Assembly: GCA_026119935.1 (NCBI GenBank)
Contig: JALRMH010000005.1
Location: 186,001 to 250,000, forward strand
Reading direction: 5' to 3'
From: Endothia cerciana
Lineage: Eukaryota > Ascomycota > Sordariomycetes > Diaporthales > Cryphonectriaceae
Length of the DNA: 64,000 bases
Under the pieces are notes generated by a model. It was given only the letters and a program-made list of their open reading frames with translations. It was not told where the DNA came from and ran no database searches. The position numbers were made by a program, and so were the translations under genes. This document shows, piece by piece, positions 10,315 to 21,398 of the stretch. Each line of letters begins with the position of its first letter. Position 1 is the first letter of the stretch.

Positions 10315-12213
10315 ATGAACCGACAGAAGAAGCGCCTCATCATTTGTTGCGATGGAACCTGGATGAACTCCGACAAGGGCTTCGAGAAGGGCAGGCCTCA
10401 ACCCCCTTCCAACGTTACCCGGCTGGCCCGATCTTTCAAACGAAATTGCAGTGATGGCAGCGTCCAGGTCATCAATTACCAGTCCGGTGCCGGTACCGGG
10501 AGCACAATGGCGGATGCTTTCTCTGGCGGTGCTTTCGGTAACGGTGTTGCAGAAGTAATAGCTCTTCTTTGCCACTGGGGTCTCTCCGCTGACGGAAAAC
10601 AGCATATGCGCGAAAGTTACTCATTCATCTGTGCAAACTACGTCGATGGCGACGATATCATCCTAATCGGCTTCTCGCGCGGCGCCTTCACCGCCCGAAG
10701 TATCGCCGGCATGATCGGAAACCTTGGTCTCCTAACGCGAGAGGGCATGGAGTTCTTCTATCCCATCTTCAAAGACATGCAGAATTGGCGGACCAAAGAC
10801 TACAAAGACCCCTTCCCTGGGGTCCCATTTGATCAAAAGCCCATGGGCGACAACGCCGAGTTAGAATATAGGCGGAGGCTGATCGAGCAAGGATATACGC
10901 GAGTTTTCGAACATGGTGGATCCGGCAAGCTCATCACCATCAAGGCCGTGGCAGTGTTCGACACCGTCGGCAGCCTCGGTGTTCCGTCTATCCCGTGGAT
11001 GAAGAAGCTCGGTATTGGCCACACGACTTCTGAGCTTCGATTCTACGACACGGCGCTGTCGGATCGGGTCGAGCATGCGTTTCATGCACTTGCGCTTGAC
11101 GAGCCTCGGCCGCCGTTCAGTCCCTCCATCTGGGAGCGTAATTATTCCAACAAGGGCTTCACTGATCTCCGTCAGGTCTGGTTTCCTGGAAACCATGGAA
11201 ATGTCGGCGGTGGCTGGCCCGACCAGGGAATCGCCAATATGTCTATGGCTTGCAAGTCTACACCCCCTATCCTGACATGTCTTCGGAGCCAGAAAGGAAT
11301 TATGACCTGTGTTATCGTGTTCATCACGAAGTCAGCGTGCTGACCATTCCTATCAGGGATGATGGACCAACTTGTTGATGTGAGTGTCGAATTTGACGAG
11401 GGATCTCTCCGTCGAATGCTGTCTGATACGGAGAGGTACTACCGCGAACACCCCATGGCGGCTGCCATCCCCACCAAAGAAGCACCGTCGCCCAAGGGAA
11501 AGTCTCCAAAGGTGATGAAAGCCATCAAGAGCAAGGTCCCTGACGGACTCAAGGAGAAGGTAGCCAAGGTTGTTCCCGCACCCTACTACAAATGGGCCAA
11601 CGATGAGATTCTCGAGAACAACCACCCTGTACGGCCCTGGGGTACCGGCGCCATCCTCCGCGCCCACAGTCCCATGTACACCCTCACCGGCAGCATCGTC
11701 CGCGCCCCTGGCATGTACCACAAGCTAAACACCTACGACGGCAAGGAGTTGCCCGAGTACCTCGAGGATACGTGCGAAAAGATCCACCCCTCGGTGCGCA
11801 TCCGCCTAGCCGTTGGCGGTCTCGGCTACGATGACAAGAGGCAGTGGAATGCCGAGGCGCTGACCAACGCCGGATGGGAGCTCCAGAAGGGAGCTGATGG
11901 GAAGTGGTTCTGGCAGTACGAGGGCAAGGAGGACCTACCGAACACAGTCCTGGAGGAGGCCGAGATGGGGCACTACGAATTGAGGATGTTGGAGTTCGCT
12001 GGTGGCACACCTCCCATCCTTGACTATGTTGAGAAAATGGGGATTGAGGACCTTCATGGCCGTGGCAGCAGGAAGCCCTCGATGGCCAAGAAGGCTGGTG
12101 ACCCGTAAGTTTTCTGTCAAGAATAATTGAGGAATTTGTCTATGTGCTGCTTGTATGACAGTCTGGTCGGCAGTCTCGAGCCGCTAATGAACAGGGCGGT
12201 GGAAGTTGTGTAA
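10315..12213 (+). CDS. DUF2235 alpha/beta-hydrolase (Tle1-like phospholipase fold)
   Basis: The N-terminal motif 'LIICCDGTWMNS' (residues 8-19) and the nucleophile elbow 'GFSRGAFTAR' (Ser121) define the DUF2235 family, whose bacterial members include type VI secretion phospholipases. Fungal members are mostly uncharacterised. A third family block, 'FPGNHGNVGGGW' (about residues 286-297), carries the conserved His. Exon 1 is 10315-11251. The intron 11252-11356 has a GC donor (GCAAGT) and an AG acceptor, and its removal gives the family block NMSMAWMMDQL across the junction. Exon 2 starts at 11357. The gene either stops at 12106-12108 (562 aa) or, more likely, splices again with a perfect GTAAGT donor at 12105 and an acceptor ending at 12161. 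The third exon, 12162-12213, then gives 578 aa. Both options keep frame. There is no signal peptide, so a cytosolic location is inferred. Confidence 0.88.
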
Positions 12214-14364
12214 CGACGAGGTCCGCCTGTATTAGATACTTAAATTACCTAAGAAAGCCCTCATCTAGTAATTATACAAACGTTCCGCCAACCTTTAGGC
12301 CGAATTTCATGCTATCGTAAGGGTATGAGCGGTGGCCGTTGACAGGCATCGCAAAGACGCCCCTTTCGCATTGGATGCTGTGGGGAGGGGGTGCGGGAGC
12401 TGTCATTCAGCCATGACATGTGCCATTGCGAGCTCCTCATAATTTGAACTGGGATCTCTTGTCTCGCGCTCGATCAAGTAATTCAGGTCTACAGGGACGT
12501 AGAACCCTCCACCCTGTTTGAAAGGGGGTGGGGGTTGGGGATTCGATATGCTCATATTGACTTTTCCGAGGGACGATGTCGGCAAAGGTACCTTGGCTTG
12601 TAGACTAAACGAGGCAAGGAACTACACGCTTGAGGCTTACATGGCAGGATGGATCAAAGCATAAGTATTGAAGTAACCGGCTTAGAATTTGAGAGGGTTG
12701 GTTTTGCTCAGAAGGACTGGGAGGTCGGCAATATCGAAGCAACGGAAGAGTCTGCCAGAGTAGATCAAAGCCGGACGAGCCCCCCCCCCCCCTTACATAT
12801 GTACCCATACAAAATTAGGGCCAGGTCAGGCACGACACAAGCCAACCACCAGGCTCGAAAACTGTCCTATGCTTGCAAGGCTGAACTTAGATCGGCGTAG
12901 TGTTGTCTAGCGAGCCTCGTCGAAGCTTACTCTTTCTGTTCCTGACGGGTCAACGCCGGAACCTTTGATAGGCCGGACCTCTCGTGGCTGCGCGATACGA
13001 TGCCTCATCGTGTCAACATCTCGCTCATCGGTGGACCCGCCCGCCCTAATAAAGCTAACAGAGGATGTCGAGTCCGAAGCTGGGCTCACTGATATATATG
13101 TAATTCTTATGTGAAGTAGAGAGCTTCGCAGTGTCCCAGGCCCGCAAGTCCATGATCATGAAGGACGGGATCTCAGCATGTCAGGTCAGAGGGGCCCAGA
13201 GCGGCCCATCAAGGTGCTGTGAGGATAGATGAAGTCAAGATCCGGAACAGGTGACGATGATCTGCGACAGGGATACTGTATACCTTTACTTAGTGCTGCG
13301 ACCACAGGTGGGCCTGGCAGAAGCCTCGTGGGGCTCCCGGGGTGGTCCTGCGCTCCACATCCCCGGATAACCTTAAGTCTGACCCCTGCATGGCTTTTCT
13401 CCGGACTTGTTTAGACGAACGTCCTTTTGGTAGCCCCAGGATCCCTAAGTGATTCGACACCCACTGGGATTGTCGGTAGGTGGCTAACAGAGTTTGCGCT
13501 AACGTGCGGTGAGCGGGAAATACGAGGACGCGATGGTGAAGAGTCTTGTTCACGAGGCGCGGAGGTATACCGCATCCTTCTGGGTGAGGGATAATATGCT
13601 CTGCCGAGGAGCGTGGTGCGCAGCTGCCACGGCTCACCCGCAGCGCCGTGACGGCGACACTGTCCCGACGATGGCAGCGAGGCGGTGGGGCCAGGCGTGT
13701 AAGCCGGTTTGTGCTCAGTACTCCTGGGAGGGCAGAGGGAGGCGGCATGCCGAGTGGAAGCCGGGGAGTGTTCTCACCTGATCTCGAAACGCCACTCTCA
13801 CATCGCACAATCGACTTTCCTGATCCCTCGAAGTTGACGGGAAGATACCAACGGGAGGTGGGCGAAGTTTAGGAGGCAACGTGATGAATTTCCCTCGCTG
13901 TCGCTGGCTAGAAGGCTATGGGGCTATCTGTCGTAGAGGTGGATTATTTTCACCTCCGCCCCCCTCCCCCGGCCCCCGTGGTCGCCGTAGTCTTCGGAGA
14001 GAGAAGAAGTCTATTTACAAGAAATTAAACGAGACCGCTATGAAGCATTGCTGTCTTCGAGCGCCGGTATTAGAAGACGACTAGTTCGCATAGCTTGTCC
14101 GCTGTGGCGTGGGAATGACTCCATTCGTCCAACCCCTCCCACTTCCACAAAGATGCGCAAAACAAGACCACTCCTCATTCATCGTGTTGTCTGTCTGTTA
14201 ACTATCACAGTCCGACGAATTATCACGATTTCGAAGGCCGTAGCAACATGTTCTCACCAGTGTCGGTCGTAAGGAGCGTAAGAAATTGTAAGCCCATAAT
14301 TCCAAGGTCAAAGGTCCGCCAGGTATGAATAGAAAAGAAGAACATCTCGAAACTGGCCCCGGGG
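12214..14364. other. 2.1-kb intergenic region, no gene recognised
   Basis: It holds the 3' regions of the convergent DUF2235 and GPI-protein genes. The only notable element is a C13 run at 12780-12792. The longest ORF (minus strand, 13808-13290) looks like chance sequence, with no domain and Arg/Pro/Ser-biased composition. Confidence 0.5.
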
Positions 14365-16128
14365 TTAGACAAGAGCAATTAGGCCGAATAGACCAGCAAG
14401 AAAGGCAGCTGCTGGCCGGTTCTGCGAGTTTGCACCCGCGGTGACCTGTGTTGGAGAAGAGCTCGAAGTGATCGAGCCACCCGCAGCAGTAGTCGTCCGG
14501 GTGGTAGGGATCAGCGCTGTTGTCGGCTGCTGCGACGTGGTCAGGTAGACAGTGCCGTTCTGACTCACGACATATGTGGTGTACTCAGATACGGTCTGGC
14601 CAGAGCCTACGGTGATCTCGACAGTCGTTTCGATCGCCTTGGTGCTAGTGATTGGGTAAACCTCAGTTGTGGTATAGACCTTGGTCACGGATATATAATG
14701 AGTTTGAGTTTCTTCGACCACTGTCGTGGATCCTTCGATCAAAGTAGTGTACGATACGATCGGGCAGGTCTCGGTAATGTAGGTTTGAGTGGTCTCATAG
14801 GCAGTCGTCGCGGAGGTTGTATAGACTGTACTGGGAATAATTGTGGGAATTTTCGTCACAATTGTCTCGGTGCTTGTCAGTGTTTGCGTGTACGTCTTTC
14901 CACCTTCGGTAAGTGTCGTGTAATAAGGGCACAACGAAGTGATTGTGGTGTATGCCGTGGCTTCAGTTGTCTTGGTCTGGTCTGGCAGGGACGTCGTGGT
15001 GTAAACCTCCGTTGGCTTATGAGTGACAATGGTCTGGAGGGGGCATTAGTGATTGTCAATCTGGGTTCTGCTTCTCGAAGCTTACCTCGGTTGAAGTCCA
15101 CGTAAGGGTCAAAACTGAACCGCTTAGAGTCTTCGTTTCGGTCACGGGGCAAAGTGATGTCAGAGTAGTATAGTCGACAACATCCGTCTGTTTGGGTCAG
15201 TATAAGTATGGACTGAAATTGTAATTATCTTCGAGACATCATCCCAGAGTTACTTCAAGCGTTAAAATAAAATAAAAAAAATCTCTTTTACTCTTGAATG
15301 TCCTGCCTCGAAACATGACTGGAAAGAAGGGAACCATGCCCCTACAGAAACGTACCGTAGTATAAGATGTTGGCCCCGGAATGGTCGTATAGTACGTGGA
15401 GGGCACGATTGTCTACCGCGCAGTCAGGAATCGCCTCTTATAATCTCAAGCGTGCCACAAGCTTACTTTGCACACCGACGTAGTCGTGTACGTCTTTGTG
15501 TATGTTGTGCCGGGCCCGGTGACGGTCTCCGTGACAGGACACGTTGTCGTGTATGTGCTGCGCAAGTCAGAACTGATTTGAGGCTGGAGGCACCTGGGGA
15601 GTTCATGGACCTACTACTCGACATCCGTGGTGGTTGTGTACGCAGTTGGGCCCGGAACGGTCACGCCACCCCCGCCACAGCTGCCTCCCGGGCAACTGGT
15701 GAGGACAATGGTAGACGTCGTGTAGTCAGTCCACACCTTGGTCGTCCCCTCCTCTGTAGTAGTTTGGGTGACTGGGCAGACCGTAGCTAGAATCTGGTCA
15801 GCTTCTTGCTTCTTCTTGCCTCCAGCGCAACGGAAGAACTTCCAGCCCGAGGTCAGGTGCAACATAGTTTAGAGCCAAGATCAAGACAGCGATTCCAAGT
15901 CCCAGTGAATTGTCCGGGGCTAAATAGATGCCGTTGAAGCTTGCTCCAGGCCTCGAACGGGAGAAAGTTCTCAAGGTGGTATGGACGGGTTCACTGGACA
16001 CTGGAAGGGGGAGACGGAGCTTTGTTTCTGCGAAGACAAAAAAAGAGAACAAGACATGAAGAAACCAGAATGCATACTTGTAGTGTAGATGATATCGGTC
16101 GTAGTGCTCTGGTCACCACCCCATCCAC

Positions 16129-16161
<33 letters not shown>

Positions 16162-16228
16162 GTGCTTGAAGCTCCTCGGCCAGCGTCGGGGCAACGACGG
16201 CCACCAGAAGCGAGAGAGATGCCTTCAT
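14365..16228 (-). CDS. GPI-anchored Thr-rich cell-wall/surface protein with CPVT-type repeats
   Basis: Six exons read leftward: 16228-16078, 15786-15618, 15557-15467, 15412-15356, 15187-15086 and 15033-14365. They join in frame to 412 aa. The ATG at 16228 starts a signal peptide (MKASLSLLVAVVAPTLA) followed by 'QAR' and a poly-Gly tract encoded by a GCC/GGC repeat. The body repeats a Thr/Tyr-rich unit of the form C-P-x-T/Y-x-T-x-T-x-x-G-x-T, seen at least five times (CPVTQTTTEEGTT, CPVTETVTGPGTT, CPVTETKTLSGS, CPYYTTLTEGG, CPIVSYTTLIEGS). Introns fall between units. The C-terminus is Ser/Thr-rich, then 'GANSQNRPA' and a hydrophobic tail ending GLIALV, a typical GPI signal with a probable omega site near the Gly-Ala-Asn-Ser. 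A heavily O-mannosylated wall protein is inferred. No enzymatic domain is seen. Sequence-specific function is unknown. Confidence 0.82.
16127..16160. repeat. (GCC)n trinucleotide repeat encoding poly-Gly
   Basis: A near-perfect GCC array lies in exon 1 of the GPI-protein gene and reads as consecutive glycines on the minus strand. Its length is likely to vary between strains. Confidence 0.85.
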
Positions 16229-19200
16229 ATTCACGATATTTCCCAGCGAGGGCGAAAATTATGAGATGGAGTAGTGTTTAGGCGCTTTGGATAAATGTTA
16301 TCAAGGGCAAGCTGGGGTAGCGAGGGTGTGAGTAACCTGATATAAGGCCACTCGATCAAGATTTGATAGAGAGGGGCAGTCTGGGGAAACGACCGGGAGC
16401 GCACTGGAGAAGAAAGGGAAAGCAGGAGGCTGGCTGAAGACCATCGCAGACAGCTCACATCTTATATGCCTGACCAACAAACCCGGTTACGGCTCTCGGA
16501 GGGGAGAGAGTGCGCAAACCTGGTGAGTCGGCTGCAGTCCAAGGTTGTCATTTGCTGCAGTAACTCGGCCGCGTTCCCTTAGGGCGTTTGCCCAGCCCGG
16601 GCAGCTTCGAGAATGCATGATGTGCTTCCCCGGTAGGCGGTGGTGCTGAGCAACGCGGTGGAACGATAAGTGACATCTCTCGATGGATGGCATCCTCAGT
16701 CGGCTTGGGCCCAGGGATGGACGAGGTTGGCGGATGCCGGTCGCGGCCACGACAACCACGTCGAGGATAGCTCAAGGCTGGCTACCAAGACCTCTTCGTG
16801 GGTCCGATGTGAATCGATCCCTGCCTGACTGGCGGTAAGCTTATTTGCATGAGTGAGACTCGCGAACCTGCCTGCAGAGTGTCCCGCGCTTGCTTCGATC
16901 CGGGTTGGCCAATTCCTCCTTGGAGGTGGTCTGCACCCTGCAGCGCAATAGTACTACACGGTAGCTGTCACATGGCTGGGATCTAGTGTAGATGCGAGTC
17001 GCTATGCAGTACAAGCGAATAGGAAAAGTATGTTGGCTGGTTGCTGGGTGTTGGCCGTAGGAGCTGAGGAAGCCCTGTCTACCCGGCATCGAGGCTGAAG
17101 CCCGTTGAACCCCCTATAACGAAAGACTCGTTGACACAACGACTGAACGTCTTTCGATCCATCTCCCGCTGATCAGGCCCGGTCCTTTCGGTGGTAGATC
17201 TGAGTCCTCAAGGCTGCCAGGAAGACAGCTTCTTCCCTGTCGCGTGCGTTGGCAATCGAGTAGTCAACGCTCAACATCCTTGCCTATACGAAGGGTCGTG
17301 GGTACATAGGTAAAGAGAAGTGACAGCCACACGGAAAGCTGTGCATCAGTGTTGTCTTAGACCATGGCGATCTTGCTCGAGTGGCGATCGACGAGACAGC
17401 CCAGTGCAGAGCTCGACCTGGATAGGATGATGCGAGGAGGGGAAGTCTGCCAAGGACGTCAGCGGAGGCGGCGCTGGCAGCTCATGCAGGCCATCCGGCC
17501 AAGCAACTGGTTTGGCAACGGCCTAACATGGTGTGGAGGATCGTAAAAAGCAAATGGTTGGCATCGCCGAGAACTCGTGTTGAGCAAGACTAGGCTTGTT
17601 GATTTGCTGACTTAAAACCAGGCCGCATGCCTAGCGCCTTAACGACAAGGCACGGTCCCCAGGTCACCGGACTAAGCTCTTGGAGGCTCGAAGTTTAGTC
17701 TGTGTGCGTCGTTCGAAGGTACCCGTCCGCGATGTCGAATCACCGATCGCCGTCGCTCAGCTGGGGGTGAGGACGACGTAAGCTTGTCGATCCATTGAGT
17801 CGTCCGAAGTGCAGTGTTGCGGCTTGCTGTCTTGTCCCGTCCGGCGCGCCTCGTCTAGGAAACTACGACGATATGGTCGGGAGGTAGGCTGTGTGGCGCG
17901 AGCCTGCGGGGATCGAAGGTGATATTGCCCGCTCTGGTGACCAGGCGGCATGCCGTTGCACGAAACTAGCCTGGATCCCTCGGTGCCTCCCGTCGTGAGC
18001 TTGGTGATACTCCGGAGGGCGCTCATCGTACCCAGGGAGACGGTGTGTGAGGAAGGACACCCGGCCGGCGCAAGAGGTCGAGCATGTTCCCAGCCTGGTG
18101 GCTGGTGTCCAATGTCGTGGTGCATCTACTCAGTCAGCACCAGCGCTGACATGGCGGCATATCATCACAATGTGCGGGATGGGAACGTCTTTTTGGCACA
18201 GCATCTCCGCCTTAGTGCTCTATGCTAGCATGAGTAACAAGGAAGAAATGGAGGCCGGAGGGTTATGCGGGCATAGGCAGCCAACATAGTGTCCTCCGAC
18301 TGGCTGGGTCTCAAGCCACGCTCGGTGGTGTGTATCACAGAAGCCTTGCAGGACCTTGCTACGCTCTGGGGGCGGGGGCTGGATATTCCTGCAGCTCCAA
18401 AGCTGTCGTTCTTGTGTAATGGCGTATGGTCTGCCGCCCTCACTCCGCGGAGACGTGGCCAGCCCATGCGGTGTGGGTGTGGTTCCCATCGTGGGAAGCA
18501 AGTAGACAGGTGGAAGAAGGCGCAGTATCCGTTAGAGCAAGCCATCTTGCCGAGTGCTGTTGTGCAATATCCAAATACCTGCTGCATGGTCCCTGTACCA
18601 CGCTGTCTCCATGGCTGTCATTGCGGGTTGAAAGTCTGCGGGGCAGGTCTCTCACTCTAGAGACCAGTCATCTAGGCATCCTCAGTCTCCAAGCTACGTT
18701 GACGGGGTCCTTCAAGGACAGACACCTGGCGGTTTCTTTCGGCGTGAGAGGGTTTTGAGGTATTTTGGTCAGTCGTACCAAAGAGATCATGACATGCGTG
18801 AGTAGGACGAGTGACGCCATGCCAGAGTGGTGATTCTCAGATCAGCCCAGAGATCAACCTTCAGTAGTAACCGGGAACAAGTTCTCGTAGGATACGAAAC
18901 GATGGTGAACGCCATCAGGATTGCCATCCCGTTCGTTGCACAAGAGCGGGGAAGGGAAAGAAGCAAAAAAATAAAATAAAGGCTGGACGCCACGCCTGAC
19001 AGGTCGTGTCAACGTTGACTGTGAGTCCATTTTCTGGTGAGACAGGAAGGTCGGAATTGCTCACTCGTGGGTAACGTGCAAGAAGTGGGCTGACAGGATA
19101 CCGAAGGATATGAAAGAGTATGTTTTTATCCCGAGATATGCCATGCTCGTCGAGCCTCCCGCCGCCATCCGGCCCCCCCTCCCAAACCACAAAGGCACCT

Positions 19201-20362
19201 CGATCCTTCGTTCCGTAACCGGCCAGACCACTAGGGATTGCGATGGGTTAAGGGATGGCTGGAAATTATCGAAAACGATCCGGGGAAGGGCAGCCCCAAC
19301 GGACTGCCTTTCCCGGGATCATCGATGCTTGTCACACCACCAGGCAGGATCACCTCTTCAACCATGGGCCCACGATGCTTCCTCAGCTTCACACAAGACA
19401 CAAACCAACATGGCAGTTCGTTGCCGCTGCCGCCGCCCCCTCGCATGGAGCCTGCAGCTCTGGCCCCACCTGGTGGCCGACCACGGCTGCAACCTTGGTA
19501 TGCTTCGGAGCTGAGGCCGTTCACCGAGGGTATCACGCTGCCTGCCCTTCCCGTGAGGGCACCTGGATGCACGTTTTGGTCCCAGCCAGGTATCTGTTGC
19601 CAAAATGCTGTCGGCACCCAGGGGCCAGCGGCCAGTTGGCAGCCTCCTGTGTTGGCTTACGACTTGTACCGTGGGCTCTCAAGGATGTTGCGCGAGGAAA
19701 TGGTCAGGCGACCGAGAGTGTAGACTATCAAGCCATCACTGCGAGGTGACGCAAGACGTGAGCATTTGACAGTCCTGCCTCGGGTTAGGAGCGGTACCTA
19801 CTCGACCAGCTATCATAATTGAGGAACCCGAATACTAGCCCATCTATGACAGCAGCCATAGTGCATCATCACCTTGGCCATCTGAAGACCTGCGCCGTAT
19901 TGTGCAGAACCTGTTCGATCCTCGCCGCCCCAAACGACACGCAGGGGCAGTATCGTCAGGCCATCAGGCATCCCAATCAACACATGCGGTGGGCAGGTGA
20001 CTTGAAGACCCAGAACTCGCGTTCATTGAGACTAACATGGCAAGCTTCCTCCATATCAACAGACAAGACCACGCTCAGAGGCCACTCTGGCAGGGGAACA
20101 CATCGGTAGTTTGCGTCTTGTATCATCCAGACCCGGACGAGGACGAATTGAAGACACCGAAATGACAACTCGTCCACACGGGTTCTTGAAAGATTAGACT
20201 GTCATCTGCAACTGATATTTGCCTCCTTCAACGGTTCAATTTTATCTTTCCAACCTGAACGCCATCGCTAATGCAGAACGCGACCCCCAAGAGAGTGACG
20301 CGCCACGAGGCCACACCCGAGCCAAACTGATGATGTATATTTGTAAGTTTGTCGGATCGTGT
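16229..20362. other. 4.1-kb region without a recognisable protein gene
   Basis: The left part contains the promoter of the leftward GPI-protein gene, and the right end the 3' region of RPB6. In between, all frames hold only short ORFs. Several overlap on both strands around 19.2-19.7 kb, which points to base composition rather than coding. An imperfect inverted repeat is at 19277-19320. No tRNA or 5S rRNA was recognised. Poorly conserved genes or noncoding transcripts cannot be ruled out by eye. Confidence 0.5.
19277..19320. repeat. Imperfect inverted repeat (17-bp arms)
   Basis: The arms GATCCGGGGAAGGGCAG and CTGCCTTTCCCGGGATC pair at 15 of 17 positions around a 10-nt loop. The structure is not followed by a T run and lies in a gene-free stretch. 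It has no assigned role. Confidence 0.5.
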
Positions 20363-21038
20363 TCACTGAAGCAGTTCCTCGCAGGTCCAATCCTCGTAGC
20401 TAGAGACGTCAGCACAGTCCGGCGGCTCGAGACATATGGAGACCTACTATCCATCAGGCATATATCGCCGGACGATCAGTGGGATCTTCTTCTCGCGCAG
20501 CTCCTTGATGGCAATCTGCAGCGGGTCGGTCTCTCCCTCGAGATCGACGAGAACGGGAGCGTTCATGCTATTACGGTATTAGCCACGTACCCTTGCGCGC
20601 CCGTACTATCATCTGTGGGAGCCCCCTCCACCTGTTTCGCATCGAATGACAGCCCGTACCTGATCTGCAGAGCCCGAGTGCCCAGGATGCGTGCCTTCTC
20701 GTATTTGGTCATGTAGGGCGTGGTGATGCGCTGGTCGTTGGGAATCTTCTTGTCCTTGTGGGACTTGACGTTCTCCTTCGCTGCGGCGGAAGGATCGCCC
20801 GAGACGATCACGTTGTCGCCCTCGTCTTCGTTGTTTTGGATATGCTCCTCATCTTCTGCTGGCTCCGGCTCGTACTCCTCCGGGACCTCCTCCTCCTCGT
20901 AGTAGGGAACCTCGCTGCAGATCTTCCTCTCAGCACTTGTCACGATGCGCGCAACGGGTCCACCGGTCGATGGTGCACTTACGCTTCGCCGCCACCGACT
21001 TCGTTGCCAAAGTCGTCCTCGCCGCCGTAGTCAGACAT
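20363..21038 (-). CDS. RPB6: RNA polymerases I/II/III shared subunit ABC23 (Rpb6)
   Basis: Rpb6 is a small subunit common to all three nuclear RNA polymerases, placed near the clamp and needed for assembly. Exons are 21038-20983, 20914-20660, 20567-20448 and 20399-20363. All introns are GT-AG and the join is in frame, giving 155 aa, the same length as yeast Rpb6. The N-terminal half is acidic (MSDYGGEDDFGNE, then a Glu/Asp-rich stretch), as in the family. The conserved C-terminal domain contains 'TTPYMTKYEKARILGTRALQ', then 'NAPVLVDLEGETDPLQIA', 'KELREKKIPLIVRRYMPDG' and 'YYEDWTCEELLQ' at the end. The last three exons are needed to recover it; an unspliced reading loses the domain. It is divergent from the TFIIIA gene across 360 bp. 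Confidence 0.96.
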
Positions 21039-21398
21039 CTCTGTGGTTGATATTTAGGTTTGTCTCTCTGTTGATATTGAGAGGAATAGATGCTGCCAGG
21101 CTTGTGTGCTTGTGGATGTTCTTCGCGATGAGCAGACACGGAAGCTGCCTTTGCCCGCGAAAGTCCAAAGTTCAAGATGGCAAAACTTGAAGAGATGGCG
21201 GCCGGCAACAGGCGCAGGGGTTATTGGGCTCCCCCCCAATCAAGAATAGCTAAGCAGGCGACAGGGATCCACGCTCGCTGGGGACCCAGAAAAAAGTTCG
21301 AGCTCGTTGATCAATTGAGACCGAGACTTTTAATTCTCTAGACTCGACAGCTCCACCACTCGCTCTCTTGCTAAATCCAACCGCCGGCAACCAGCAAG
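21039..21398. promoter_or_regulatory. Shared divergent promoter of RPB6 and TFIIIA genes
   Basis: The 360 bp between two ATGs that face away from each other must contain both promoters and both 5' untranslated regions. No classical TATA box stands out. The segment includes a run of C (about 21231-21237) and short pyrimidine tracts. Co-regulation of the two transcription-machinery genes is an inference from the arrangement. Confidence 0.6.

Noticed and set aside
19238..19749. Three overlapping plus-strand ORFs of about 130-165 codons
   Set aside because: All three frames and the opposite strand are open at once, with no domain, which indicates composition rather than coding.
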